A stretch of 64,000 nt of DNA. It comes from Bombus terrestris (taxonomy: Eukaryota; Arthropoda; Insecta; Hymenoptera; Apidae). Positions 44,611 through 58,349 of the stretch are shown here, piece after piece. Positions within the stretch are counted from its first letter, which is position 1. Each line of letters begins with the position of its first letter. The position numbers and the translations under genes were made by a program. Below the pieces are notes generated by a model. It did no database searches and was not told the DNA's origin. It worked only from the letters and a program-made list of their open reading frames with translations. The stretch lies in assembly GCF_910591885.1 (NCBI RefSeq), contig NC_063273.1:13856501-13920500 (forward strand), in the 5' to 3' direction.

Positions 44611-45030
44611 TCATATAGTGATCCAGAATAACGTTATACGTTATAACGTAATAGTACATAACGATATACGTTATTACGAAATAGTTCATAACGTTATACG
44701 TTGTAACGTAATAGTATATGACGTTATACAACATATAGTGATCCAATATAACGTTATACGTTATAACGTAATCGTACATAACGTTTTACGTTGAAACGTA
44801 ATAGTATGTAACGTTATACACCATATAGTGATCCAGAATAACGTTATACGTTATAACGTAATAGTACATAACGATATACGTTATTACGATATAGTTCATA
44901 ACGTTATACGTTGTAACGTAATAGTATATGACGTTATACAACATATAGTGATCCAATATAACGTTATACGTTATAACGTAATCGTACATAACGTTTTACG
45001 TTGAAACGTAATAGTATGTAACGTTATACA
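44611..45030 (+). repeat. 210-bp tandem duplication inside delta copy 2
   Basis: Bases 44,611-44,820 recur at 44,821-45,030 (seven monomers). The first copy has ACGAAATAG and the second ACGATATAG near 44,888. The second form is the one at the matching place in delta copy 1 (near 37,511), so the duplication may have joined two slightly different templates rather than copied one. Confidence 0.87.
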
Positions 45031-46564
45031 TCATATAGTGATCCAATATAACGTTATACGTTATAACTTAATTGTACACAACGTTATACGTTGTAACGTA
45101 ATAGTACATAACGTTTTACGTCATATAGTTATCTAATATATCGTTATACGTTATAACGTAATAGTACATAACGATATACATCATATAGTGATCCACATAA
45201 CGTTATACGTTATAACGTAATAGCACATACCGTTATACGTTCTTAAGAAATAGTTCATAACGTTATGCGTTGTAACGTAATAGTATATGACGTTATACAA
45301 CATATAGTGATCCAATATAACGTTATACGTTATAACGTAATAGTACATAAAGTTATACGTTGTAACGTAATAATACATAACGTTATACGTTGTAACGTAA
45401 TAGTATATAACGTTTTACGTCATATAGTGGTCCAATATAACGTTATTCGGTGTAACGTAATAGTATGTAACGTTTTACGTTGTAAGGTAATAGTATGTAA
45501 CGTTATACATCATATGGTGATCCAATAAAGCGTTATAAGTTCTAACATAATAGTACATAACGTTTCAAGTTGTAACGTAATAGTATATAACGCTACACAT
45601 AATACAGTGATCCAATATAACGTTATACGTTATATCGTAATAGTACATAACGTTATACATTATAACGTAATACTTCATAACGTTATACGTTGTAACGTAA
45701 TAGTATATAACGTTATAAATCATATAGTGATCCAATATTACGTTATACGTTTCATCGTAATAGTACGTAACGTTATACGATTTAACGTAACAGTAAATAA
45801 CGTTATACACCTTATAGTGATCCAGTATAACGTTATACGTTATAACGTAATTGCACATAACGTTGTATGTTGTAATGTAATAGTATGTAACGTTATACAC
45901 CATATAGTGATCCAATATAACGTTATACGTTATAACTTAATAGTACATAACGTTATACGTTGTAACGCAATAGTATATAACGTTATACATCATATAGTGA
46001 TCCAATATAACGTTACACGTTATAACTTAATAGTACACAACGTTATACGTTGTAACGTAATAGTACATAACGTTATACGTTGTAACTTAATAACACATAA
46101 CGTTATACGTTGTAGCGTAATAGTATATAACGTTTCACGTCATATAGTAATCCAATATAACGTTATTCGATGTAACGTAATAGTATATGACGTTATACAA
46201 CATATAGTGATCCAATATAACGTTATACGTTATAACGTAATAGTACATAACGTTATACGTTGTAACGTAATAGTATGTAACGTTATACATCATATAGTGA
46301 TCCAATATAATGTTATACGTTGTAACTTAATAGATCATAACTTTATACGTTATTACGTAATAGTATATAACGTTAAATACCATATAGTGATCCAATATAA
46401 CGTTATACGTTATAACTTAATAGTACACAACGTTATACCTTGTAACGTAATAGTATATAACTTTTTACGTCATATAGTGATCCAATATAACGTTATTCGG
46501 TGTAACGTAATAGTAGATAACGTTATACATCACATAGTGATCTAATTTAACGTTATACGTTATA

Positions 46565-46654
46565 ACGCAATAGTATATAACGCTACACTTTATTATGTAG
46601 CACTACATAACATTATGCGTTATTACGAAATTGTCAAAAACGTTATACGATGTA
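46565..46654 (+). repeat. Diverged hairpin block 8 of 10
   Basis: Same block in delta copy 2; inverted repeat intact at 46,582-46,601. Confidence 0.85.
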
Positions 46655-48273
46655 ACGTAATATTATATAACGTTATACATCATATAGTGATCCAATATTA
46701 CGTTATACGTTTCATCGTAATAGTACGTAACGTTATACGATTTAACGTAACAGTAAATAACGTTATACACCATATAGTGATCCAGTATAACGTTATACGT
46801 TATAACGTAATTGCACATAACGTTGTACGTTGTAATGTAATAGTATGTAACGTTATACACCATATAGTGATCCAATATAACGTTATACGTTATAACTTAA
46901 TTGTACACAACGTTATACCTTGTAACGTAATAGTACATGACGTTTTACGTCATATAGTGATCCAATATATCGTTATACGTTATAACGTAATAGTACATAA
47001 CGATATACATCATATAGTGATCAATATAACGTTATACGTTATAACGTAATAGTACATACCGTTATACGTTATTACGAAATAGTTCATAACGTTATACGTT
47101 GTAACGTAATAGTATATGACGTTATACAACATATAGTGATCCAATATAACGATATACGTTATAACGTAATAGTACATAAAGTTATACGTTGTAACGTAAT
47201 AATACATAACGTTATACGTTGTAACGTAATAGTATATAACGTTTTACGTCATATAGAGGTCCAATATAACGTTATTCGATGTAAGGTAATAGTATGTAAC
47301 GTTATACATCATATAGTGATCCAATATAATATTATACGTAATAACGTAATAGTACATAACGTTATACGCTGTAACGTAATAGTACATAACGTAATACGTT
47401 GTAACGTTAAAATACGTAACGTTATACGTTGTCACGTAATAGTACATAACCTTATACATCATATAGTGAACCGATATATCGTTATACGTTATAACGTAAT
47501 AGTACACAACGTTATATGTTGTATCGTAATAATACATAACGTTATACGTTGTAACGTAATAGTATGTATCGTTATACATCATATAGTGATCCAATATAAC
47601 GTTATACTTTCTAACATAATAGTACATAACGTTTCACGTTGTAACGTAATAGTATATAACGTTTTACGTCATATAGTGATCTAATATAACGTTATACGTT
47701 ATAACGTAATAGTACATAACGTTATACGTTGTAACGTAATAGTATGTAACGTTACACATCATATAGTGATCCAATATAACGTTATACGATGTAAGGTAAT
47801 AGTATGTAACGTTATACATCATATAGTGATCCAATATAACGATATACGTTATAACGTAATAGTACATAAAGTTATACGTTGTAACGCAATAGTATATAAC
47901 GTTATACATCATATAGTTATCCAATATAACGTTACACGTTATAACTTAATAGTACACAACGTTATACGTTGTAACGTAATAGTATGTAACGTTATACATC
48001 ATATAGTGATCCAATATAATGTTATACGTTGTAACTTAATAGATCATAACTTTATACGTTATTACGTAATAGTATATAACGTTAAACACCATATAGTGAT
48101 CCAATATAACGTTATACGTTATAACTTAATAGTACACAACGTTATACCTTGTAACGTAATAGTATATACCTTTTTACGTCATATAGTGATCCAATATAAC
48201 GTTATTCGGTGTAACGTAATAGTAGATAACGTTATACATCACATAGTGATCTAATTTAACGTTATACGTTATA

Positions 48274-48363
48274 ACGCAATAGTATATAACGCTACACTTT
48301 ATTATGTAGCACTACATAACATTATGCGTTATTACGAAATTGTCAAAAACGTTATACGATGTA
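48274..48363 (+). repeat. Diverged hairpin block 9 of 10
   Basis: Same block in delta copy 2; inverted repeat intact at 48,291-48,310. It lies just before the perfect 300-bp duplication. Confidence 0.85.
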
Positions 48364-48410
48364 ACGTAATATTATATAACGTTATACATCATATAGTGAT
48401 CCAATATAAC

Positions 48411-49010
48411 GTTATACGTTGTAACGTAATAGTATATAACCTTATACATCATATAGTGAACCAATATATCGTTATACGTTATAACGTAATAGTACATAAC
48501 GTTATAATTTGTAACGTAATAATACATAACGTTATACGTTGTAAGGTAATAGTATATAACGTTTTACGTCATATAGTGATCCAATATAACGTTATTCGAT
48601 GTAACGTAATAGTACATAAAGTTATACGTTGTAACGTAATAATACATAACGTTATACGTCGAAACGTAATAGTATATAACGTTTTACGTCATATAGTGGT
48701 CCAATATAACGTTATACGTTGTAACGTAATAGTATATAACCTTATACATCATATAGTGAACCAATATATCGTTATACGTTATAACGTAATAGTACATAAC
48801 GTTATAATTTGTAACGTAATAATACATAACGTTATACGTTGTAAGGTAATAGTATATAACGTTTTACGTCATATAGTGATCCAATATAACGTTATTCGAT
48901 GTAACGTAATAGTACATAAAGTTATACGTTGTAACGTAATAATACATAACGTTATACGTCGAAACGTAATAGTATATAACGTTTTACGTCATATAGTGGT
49001 CCAATATAAC
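48411..49010 (+). repeat. Perfect 300-bp tandem duplication inside delta copy 2
   Basis: Bases 48,411-48,710 and 48,711-49,010 agree at every position I compared (ten monomers each), covering an AACCTTATAC cassette, GAACCAATATATC and CGTCGAAACG. Delta copy 1 has this segment once (near 41,240). The perfect identity suggests a very recent event, or an assembly artefact. Confidence 0.93.
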
Positions 49011-50254
49011 GTTATTCGAATGTAACGTAATAGTATGTAACGTTTTACGTTGTAACGCAATAGTATGTAACGTTATACATCATATGGTGATCCAATAAAA
49101 CGTTATAAGTTCTAACATAATAGTACATAACGTTTTACGTTGTAACGTAATAGTATATAACGTTACACATCATATAGTGATCCAATATTACGTAATACGT
49201 TTCATCGTAATAGTACGTAACGTTATACGTTGTAATGTAATAGTATATAACGTTATACATCATATAGTGATCCAATATAACGTTACACGTTAATATGTAA
49301 TAGTACATAACGATATGCATCATATAGTGATCCAGAATAACGTTATACGTTATAACGTAATAGTACATAACGATATACGTTATTACGAAATAGTTCATAA
49401 CGTTATACGTTGTAACGTAATAGTATATGACGTTATACAACATATAGTGATCCAATATAACGTTATACGTTATAACGTAATCGTACATAACGTTTTACGT
49501 TGAAACGTAATAGTATGTAACGTTATACACCATATAGTGATCCAGTATAACGTTATACGTTATAACGTAATTGCACATAACGTTGTACGTTGTAATGTAA
49601 TAGTATGTAACGTTATACACCATATAGTGATCCAATATAACGTTATACGTTATAACTTAATAGTACATAACGTTATACGTTGTAACGCAATAGTATATAA
49701 CGTTATACATCATATAGTGATCCAATATAACGTTACACGTTATAACTTAATAGTACACAACGTTATACGTTGTAACGTAATAGTACATAACGTTATACGT
49801 TGTAACTTAATAATACATAACGTTATACGTTGTAGCGTAATAGTATATAACGTTTCACGTCATATAGTAATCCAATATAACGTTATTCGATGTAACGTAA
49901 TAGTATATGACGTTATACAACATATAGTGATCCAATATAACGTTATACGTTATAACGTAATAGTACATAACGTTATACGTTGTAACGTAATAGTATGTAA
50001 CGTTATACATCATATAGTGATCCAATATAACGTTATTCGATGTAACGTAATAGTATATGACGTTATACAACATATAGTGATCCAATATAACGTTATACGT
50101 TATAACTTAATAGTACACAACGTTATACCTTGTAACGTAATAGTATATAACTTTTTACGTCATATAGTGATCCAATATAACGTTATTCGGTGTAACGTAA
50201 TAGTAGATAACGTTATACATCACATAGTGATCTAATTTAACGTTATACGTTATA

Positions 50255-50344
50255 ACGCAATAGTATATAACGCTACACTTTATTATGTATCACTACATAA
50301 CATTATGCGTTATTACGAAATTGTCAAAAACGTTATACGATGTA
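50255..50344 (+). repeat. Diverged hairpin block 10 of 10, stem mismatch
   Basis: Same block in delta copy 2, with the same TGTATC right arm (50,286-50,291) as the copy at 42,788. The mismatch therefore predates the delta duplication. Confidence 0.85.
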
Positions 50345-51559
50345 ACGTAATATTATATAACGTTATACATCATATAGTGATCCAATATAACGTTATACGT
50401 TGTAACGTAATAGTATATAACCTTATACATCATATAGTGAACCAATATATCGTTATACGTTATAACGTAATAGTACATAACGTTATAATTTGTAACGTAA
50501 TAATACATAACGTTATACGTTGTAAGGTAATAGTATATAACGTTTTACGTCATATAGTGATCCAATATAACGTTATTCGATGTAACGTAATAGTACATAA
50601 CGTTATACGTTGTAACGTAATAATACATAACGTTATACGTCGAAACGTAATAGTATATAACGTTTTACGTCATATAGTGGTCCAATATAACGTTATTCGA
50701 ATGTAACGTAATAGTATGTAACGTTTTACGTTGTAACGTAATAGTATGTAACGTTATATCATATGGTGATCCAATAAAACGTTATAAGTTCTAACATAAT
50801 AGTACATAACGTTTTACGTTGTAACGTAATAGTATATAACGTTACACATCATATAGTGATCCAATATAACGTTATACGTTATAGCGCAATAGTACATAAC
50901 GTTATACATTATAACGTAATAGTTCATAACGTTATACGTTGTAACGTAATAATACATAACGTTACACGTTGTAACGTAATAGTATATAACGTTTTACGTC
51001 ATATAGTGGTCCAATATAACGTTATACGTTATAACTTAATTGTACACAAAGTTATACGTTGTAACGTAATAGTACATAACGTTTTACGTCATACAGTGAT
51101 CCAATATATCGTTATACGTTATAACGTAATAGTACATAACGATATACATCATATAGTGATCCAGTATAACGTTATACGTTATAACGTAATTGCACATAAC
51201 GTTGTACGTTGTAATGTAATAGTATGTAACGTTATACACCATATAGTGATCCAATATAACGTTATACGTTATAACTTAATTGTACACAAAGTTATACGTT
51301 GTAACGTAATAGAACATAACGTTTTACGTCATACAGTGATCCAATATATCGTTATACGTTATAACGTAATAGTACATAACGATATACATCATATAGTGAT
51401 CAATATAACGTTATACGTTATAACGTAATAGTACATACCGTTATACGTTATTACGAAATAGTTCATAACGTTATACGTTGTAACGTAATAGTATATGACG
51501 TTATACAACATATAGTGATCCAATATAACGATATACGTTATAACGTAATAGTACATAAA

Positions 51560-52109
51560 GTTATACGTTGTAACGTAATAATACATAACGTTATACGTTG
51601 TAACGTAATAGTATATAACGTTTTACGTCATATAGTGGTCCAATATAACGTTATTCGATGTAACCTAATAGTATGTAACGTTTTACGTTGTAACGTAATA
51701 GTATCTAACGTTATACATCATATGGTGATCCAATAAAACGTTATAAGTTCTAACATAATAGTACATAACGTTTCATGTTGTAACGTAATAGTATATAACG
51801 TAACACATAATATAGTGATCCAATATAACGTTATACGTTATATCGTAATAGTACATAACGTTATACATTATAACGTAATAGTTCATAACATTATACGCTG
51901 TAACGTAATAGTATATAACGTTATAAATCATATAGTGATCCAATATTACGTTATACGTTTCATCGTAATAGTACGTAACGTTATACGTTGTAATGTAATA
52001 GTATATAACGTTATACATCATATAGTGATCCAATATAACGTTACACGTTAATATGTAATAGTACATAACGATATGCATCATATAGTGATCCAGAATAACG
52101 TTATACGTT
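51560..52109 (+). repeat. Delta copy 3, truncated start
   Basis: Continues to match delta copy 2 at an offset of 7,467 (249 monomers minus 3) until about 52,109. There TTATACGTTATAACG in copy 2 (near 44,640) is replaced by TTATACGTTCTTACG, and gamma-type cassettes begin. The switch falls inside the shared ACGTTATACGTT core, as expected for exchange within aligned monomers. Confidence 0.8.
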
Positions 52110-53129
52110 CTTACGAAATAGTTCATAACGTTATGCGTTGTAACGTAATAGTATATGACGTTATACAACATATAGTGATCCAATATAACGTTATACGTTA
52201 TAACGTAATAATACATAACGTTATACGTTGTAACGTAATAATACATAACGTTATACGATGTAACCTAAAAGTATATATCGTTTTACGTCATATAGTGGTC
52301 CAATATAACGTTATTCGATGTAACGTAACAGTATGTATCGTTATACATCATAGAGTGATCCAATATAATGTTATACGTCGTAACTTAATAGATCATAACT
52401 TTATACGTTATTACGTAATAGTGTATAACGTTAAACACCATATAGTGATCCAATATAACGTTATACGTTATAACTTAATAGTCCATACCGTTATACGTTA
52501 TAACGTAATACTACATAACGTTATACGTTGTAACGTAATAGTATATAACCTTATACATCATATAGTGATCCAATATATCGTTATACGTTATAACGTAATA
52601 GTACACAACGTTGTACGTTGTAACGTAATAGTACATAACGTTATACGTTGTAACGTAATAGTATATGATGTTATACAACATATAGTGATCCAATATAACG
52701 TTATACGTTATAACGTAATAGTACATAAACTTATACGTTGTAACGTAATAATACATAACGTTATACGTTGTAACGTAATAGTATATAACGTTTTACGTCA
52801 TATAGTGGTCCAATATAACGTTATTCGATGTAACGAAATATTATGTAACGTTATACGTTGTAACGTAATAGTATGTAACGTTATACATCATATGGTGATC
52901 CAATAAAACGTTATAAGTTCTAACATAATAGTACATAACGTTTCACGTTGTAACGTAATAGTATATAACGTTACACATAATATAGTGATCCAGTATAACG
53001 TTATACGTTATATCGTAATAGTACATAACGTTATACATTATAACGTAATACTTCATAACGTTATCCGTTGTAACGTAATAGTATATAACGTTATAAATCA
53101 TATAGTGATCCAATATTACTTTATACGTT
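52110..53129 (+). repeat. Gamma-derived block
   Basis: No gene. About 52,133-52,906 follows gamma 25,651-26,424 with few differences, including AACCTAAAAGTATATATCG and TACGTCGTAACTTAATAG. About 52,133-53,446 recurs at 57,240-58,553 at an offset of 5,107 (170 monomers plus 7, reflecting several small indels between). Confidence 0.8.
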
Positions 53130-54867
53130 TCATCGTAATAGTACGTAACGTTATACGTTGTAACGTAATAGTATATAACGTTATACATCATATAGTGATC
53201 CAATATAACGTTACACGTTAATATGTAATAGTACATAACGATATGCATCATATAGTGATCCAATATAACGTTATACGTTATAACGTAATAGTACATAACG
53301 TTACACGTTGTAACGTAATAGTATATAACGTTTTACGTCATATAGTGGTCCAATATAACGTTATTCGATGTAACGAAATATTATGTAACGTTATACGTTG
53401 TAACGTAATAGTATGTAACGTTATACATCATATGGTGATCCAATAAAACGTTATAAGTTCTAACATAATAGTACATAACGTTTCACGTTGTAACGTAATA
53501 GTATATAACGTTACACATAATATAGTGATCCAGTATAACGTTATACGTTATATCGTAATAGTACATAACGTTATACATTATAACGTAATACTTCATAACG
53601 TTATACGTTGTAACGTAATAGTATATAACGTTATAAATCTTAGAGTGATCCAATATTCCGTTATACGTTTCATCGTAATAGTACGTAACGTTATACGATT
53701 TAACGTAACAGTAAATAACGTTATACACCATATAGTGATCCAGTATAACGTTATACGTTATAACGTAATTGCACATAACGTTGTACGTTGTAATGTAATA
53801 GTATGTAACGTTATACACCGTATAGTGATCCAATATAACGTTATACGTTATAACTTAATTGTACACAACGTTATACGTTGTAACGTAATAGTACATAACG
53901 TTTTACGTCATATAGTGATCCAATATATCGTTATACGTTATAACGTAATAGTACATAACGATATACATCATATAGTGATCCATATAACGTTATACGTTTC
54001 ATCGTAATAGTACGTAACGTTATACGTTGTAACGTAATAGTATATAACGTTATACATCATATAGTGATCCAATATAACGTTACACGTTAATATGTAATAG
54101 TACATAACGATATGCATCATATAGTGATCCAATATAACGTTATACGTTATAACGTAATAGTACATAACGTTACACGTTGTAACGTAATAGTATATAACGT
54201 TTTACGTCATATAGTGGTCCAATATAACGTTATTCGATGTAACGAAATATTATGTAACGTTATACGTTGTAACGTAATAGTATGTAACGTTATACATCAT
54301 ATGGTGATCCAATAAAACGTTATAAGTTCTAACATAATAGTACATAACGTTTCACGTTGTAACGTAATAGTATATAACGTTACACATAATATAGTGATCC
54401 AGTATAACGTTATACGTTATATCGTAATAGTACATAACGTTATACATTATAACGTAATACTTCATAACGTTATACGTTGTAACGTAATAGTATATAACGT
54501 TATAAATCTTAGAGTGATCCAATATTCCGTTATACGTTTCATCGTAATAGTACGTAACGTTATACGATTTAACGTAACAGTAAATAACGTTATACACCAT
54601 ATAGTGATCCAGTATAACGTTATACGTTATAACGTAATTGCACATAACGTTGTACGTTGTAATGTAATAGTATGTAACGTTATACACCGTATAGTGATCC
54701 AATATAACGTTATACGTTATAACTTAATTGTACACAACGTTATACGTTGTAACGTAATAGTACATAACGTTTTACGTCATATAGTGATCCAATATATCGT
54801 TATACGTTATAACGTAATAGTACATAACGATATACATCATATAGTGATCCATATAACGTTATACGTT
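53130..54867 (+). repeat. 869-bp tandem duplication
   Basis: Copies at about 53,130-53,998 and 53,999-54,867 (29 monomers minus 1) agree in all the rows I compared, including AAATCTTAGAGTG, ATATTCCGTTATACG and CACCGTATAG. The junction near 53,998 joins a 29-bp A monomer (GATCCATATAACG) to an A variant ending TTTCATCG, through the shared ACGTTATACGTTT core. This is a readable unequal-exchange junction. Confidence 0.88.
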
Positions 54868-57800
54868 ATAACGTAATAGCACATACCGTTATACGTTCTT
54901 ACGAAATAGTTCATAACGTTATACGTTGTAACGTAATAGTATATGACGTTATACAACATATAGTGATCCAATATAACGTTATACGTTATAACGTAATAGT
55001 ACATAAACTTATACGTAACGTAATAATACATAACGTTATACGTTGTAACGTAATAGTATATAACGTTTTACGTCATATAGTGGTCCTATATAACGTTATT
55101 CGATGTAACGAAATATTATGTAACGTTATACGTTGTAACGTAATAGTATGTAACGTTATACATCATATGGTGATCCAATAAAACGTTATAAGTTCTAACA
55201 TAATAGTACATAACGTTTCACGTTGTATCGTAATAGTATATAACGTTACACATAATATAGTGATCCAGTATAACGTTATACGTTATATCGTAATAGTACA
55301 TAACGTTATACATATACATCATATAGTGATCCAATATAACGTTATACGTTATAACTTAATTGTACACAACGTTATACGTTGTAACGTAATAGTACATAAC
55401 GTTTTACGTCATATAGTTATCTAATATATCGTTATACGTTATAACGTAATTGTACATAACGATATACATCATATAGTGATCCATATAACGTTATACGTTA
55501 TAACGTAATAGCACATACCGTTATACGTTCTTACGAAATAGTTCATAACGTTATGCGTTGTAACGTAATAGTATATGACGTTATACAACATATAGTGATC
55601 CAATATAACGTTATACGTTATAACGTAATAATACATAACGTTATACGTTGTAACGTAATAATACATAACGTTATACGATGTAACCAAAAAGTATATAACG
55701 TTTTACGTCATATAGTGGTCCAATATGACGTTATTCGATGTAACGTAACAGTATGTATCGTTATACATCATAGAGTGATCCAATATAATGTTATACGTCG
55801 TAACTTAATAGATCATAACTTTATACGTTATTACGTAATAGTGTATAACGTTAAACACCATATAGTGATCCAATATAACGTTATACGTTATAACTTAATA
55901 GTACATACCGTTATACGTTATAACGTAATACTACATAACGTTATACGTTGTAACGTAATAGTATATAACGTTATACATCATATAGTGATCCCATATATAT
56001 CGTTATACGTTATAACGTAATAGTACACAACGTTGTACGTTGTAACGTAATAGTACAGAACGTTATACGTTGTAACGTAATAGTATATGACGTTATACAA
56101 CATATAGTGATCCAATATAACGTTATACGTTATAACGTAATAGTACATAAACTTATACGTTGTAACGTAATAATACATAACGTTATACGTTGTAACGTAA
56201 TAGTATATAACGTTTTACGTCATATAGTGGTCCAATATAACGTTATTCGATGTAACGAAATATTATGTAACGTTATACGTTGTAACGTAATAGTATGTAA
56301 CGTTATACATCATATGGTGATCCAATAAAACGTTATAAGTTCTAACATAATAGTACATAACGTTTCACGTTGTAACGTAATAGTATATAACGTTACACAT
56401 AATATAGTGATCCAGTATATCGTTATACGTTATATCGTAATAGTACATAACGTTATACATTATAACGTAATACTTCCTAACGTTATACGTTGTAACGTTA
56501 TAGTATATAACGTTTTCCGTCATATAGTGGTCCAATATAACGTTATTCGATAATATCGTAACGAAATATTATGTAACGTTATACGTTGTAACGTAATAGT
56601 ATGTAACGTTATACATCATATGGTGATCCAATAAAACGTTATAAGTTCCAACATAATAGTACATAACGTTTCACGTTGTAACGTAATAGTATATAACGTT
56701 ACACATAATATAGTGATCCAGTATAACGTTATACGTTATATCGTAATAGTACATAACGTTATACATTATAACGTAATACTTCATAACGTTATACGTTGTA
56801 ACGTAATAGCATATAACGTTATAAATCTTATAGTGATCCAATATTACGTTATACGTTTCATCGTAATAGTACGTAACGTTATACGTTGTAACGTAATAGT
56901 ATATGACGTTATACAACATATAGTGATCCAATATAACGTTATACGTTATAACGTAATCGTACATAACGTTATACGTTGTAACGTAATAGTATGTAACGTT
57001 ATACACCATATAGTGATCCAATATAACGTTATACGTTATAACTTAATTGTACAAAACGTGATACGTTGTAACGTAATAGTACATAACGTTTTACGTCATA
57101 TAGTTATCTAATATATCGTTATACGTTATAACGTAATAGTACATAACGATATACATCATATAGTGATCCATATAACGTTATACGTTATAACGTAATAGCA
57201 CATACCGTTATACGTTCTTACGAAATAGTTCATAACGTTATGCGTTGTAACGTAATAGTATATGACGTTATACAACATATAGTGATCCAATATAACGTTA
57301 TACGTTATAACGTAATAATACATAACGTTATACGTTGTAACGTAATAATACATAACGTTATACGATGTAACCTAAAAGTATATATCGTTTTACGTCATAT
57401 AGTGGTCCAATATAACGTTATTCTGTGTAACGTAACAGTATGTATCGTTATACATCATAGAGTGATCCAATATAATGTTATACGTCGTAACTTAATAGAT
57501 CATAACTTTATACGTTATTACGTAATAGTGTATAACGTTAAACACCATATAGTGATCCAATATAACGTTATACGTTATAACTTAATAGTCCATACCGTTA
57601 TACGTTATAACGTAATACTACATAACGTTATACGTTGTAACGTAATAGTATATAACCTTATACATCATATAGTGATCCAATATATCGTTATACGTTATAA
57701 CGTAATAGTACACAACGTTGTACGTTGTAACGTAATAGTACATAACGTTATACGTTGTAACGTAATAGTATATGACGTTATACAACATATAGTGATCCAA

Positions 57801-58349
57801 TATAACGTTATACGTTATAACGTAATAGTACATAAACTTAAACGTTGTAACGTAATAATACATAACGTTATACGTTGTAACGTAATAGTATATAACGTTT
57901 TACGTCATATAGTGGTCCAATATAACGTTATTCGATGTAACGAAATATTATGTAACGTTATACGTTGTAACGTAATAGTATGTAACGTTATACATCATAT
58001 GGTGATCCAATAAAACGTTATAAGTTCTAACATAATAGTACATAACGTTTCACGTTGTAACGTAATAGTATATAACGTTACACATAATATAGTGATCCAG
58101 TATAACGTTGTACGTTATATCGTAATAGTACATAACGTTATACATTATAACGTAATACTTCATAACGTTATCCGTTGTAACGTAATAGTATATAACGTTA
58201 TAAATCATATAGTGATCCAATATTACTTTATACGTTTCATCGTAATAGTACGTAACGTTATACGTTGTAACGTAATAGTATATAACGTTATACATCATAT
58301 AGTGATCCAATATAACGTTACACGTTAATATGTAATAGTACATAACGAT
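54868..58349 (+). repeat. Cassette mosaic rich in small indels
   Basis: No gene. Made of gamma-type cassettes (55,553-56,020 and 57,240-58,013 both follow 25,651 onward). It holds an unusual number of private length changes: 3 bases lost near 55,014, a 66-bp cassette with ATACAT doubled near 55,310, 2 bases gained near 55,990 (GATCCCATATATATCG), and 6 gained near 56,550 (CGATAATATCG). This is the least regular part of the window. Confidence 0.75.

Larger units (their letters stand above)
44120..51560 (+). repeat. Higher-order repeat delta, copy 2
   Basis: Second delta copy, with the same slips, the same variant monomers and hairpin blocks at 46,565, 48,274 and 50,255. It differs from copy 1 mainly by whole-cassette gains and losses (the 210-bp and 300-bp duplications, and a 210-bp deletion near 47,980). 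Single-base changes are few, for example GTATGTATCG near 47,565 for GTATGTAACG. Confidence 0.86.
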
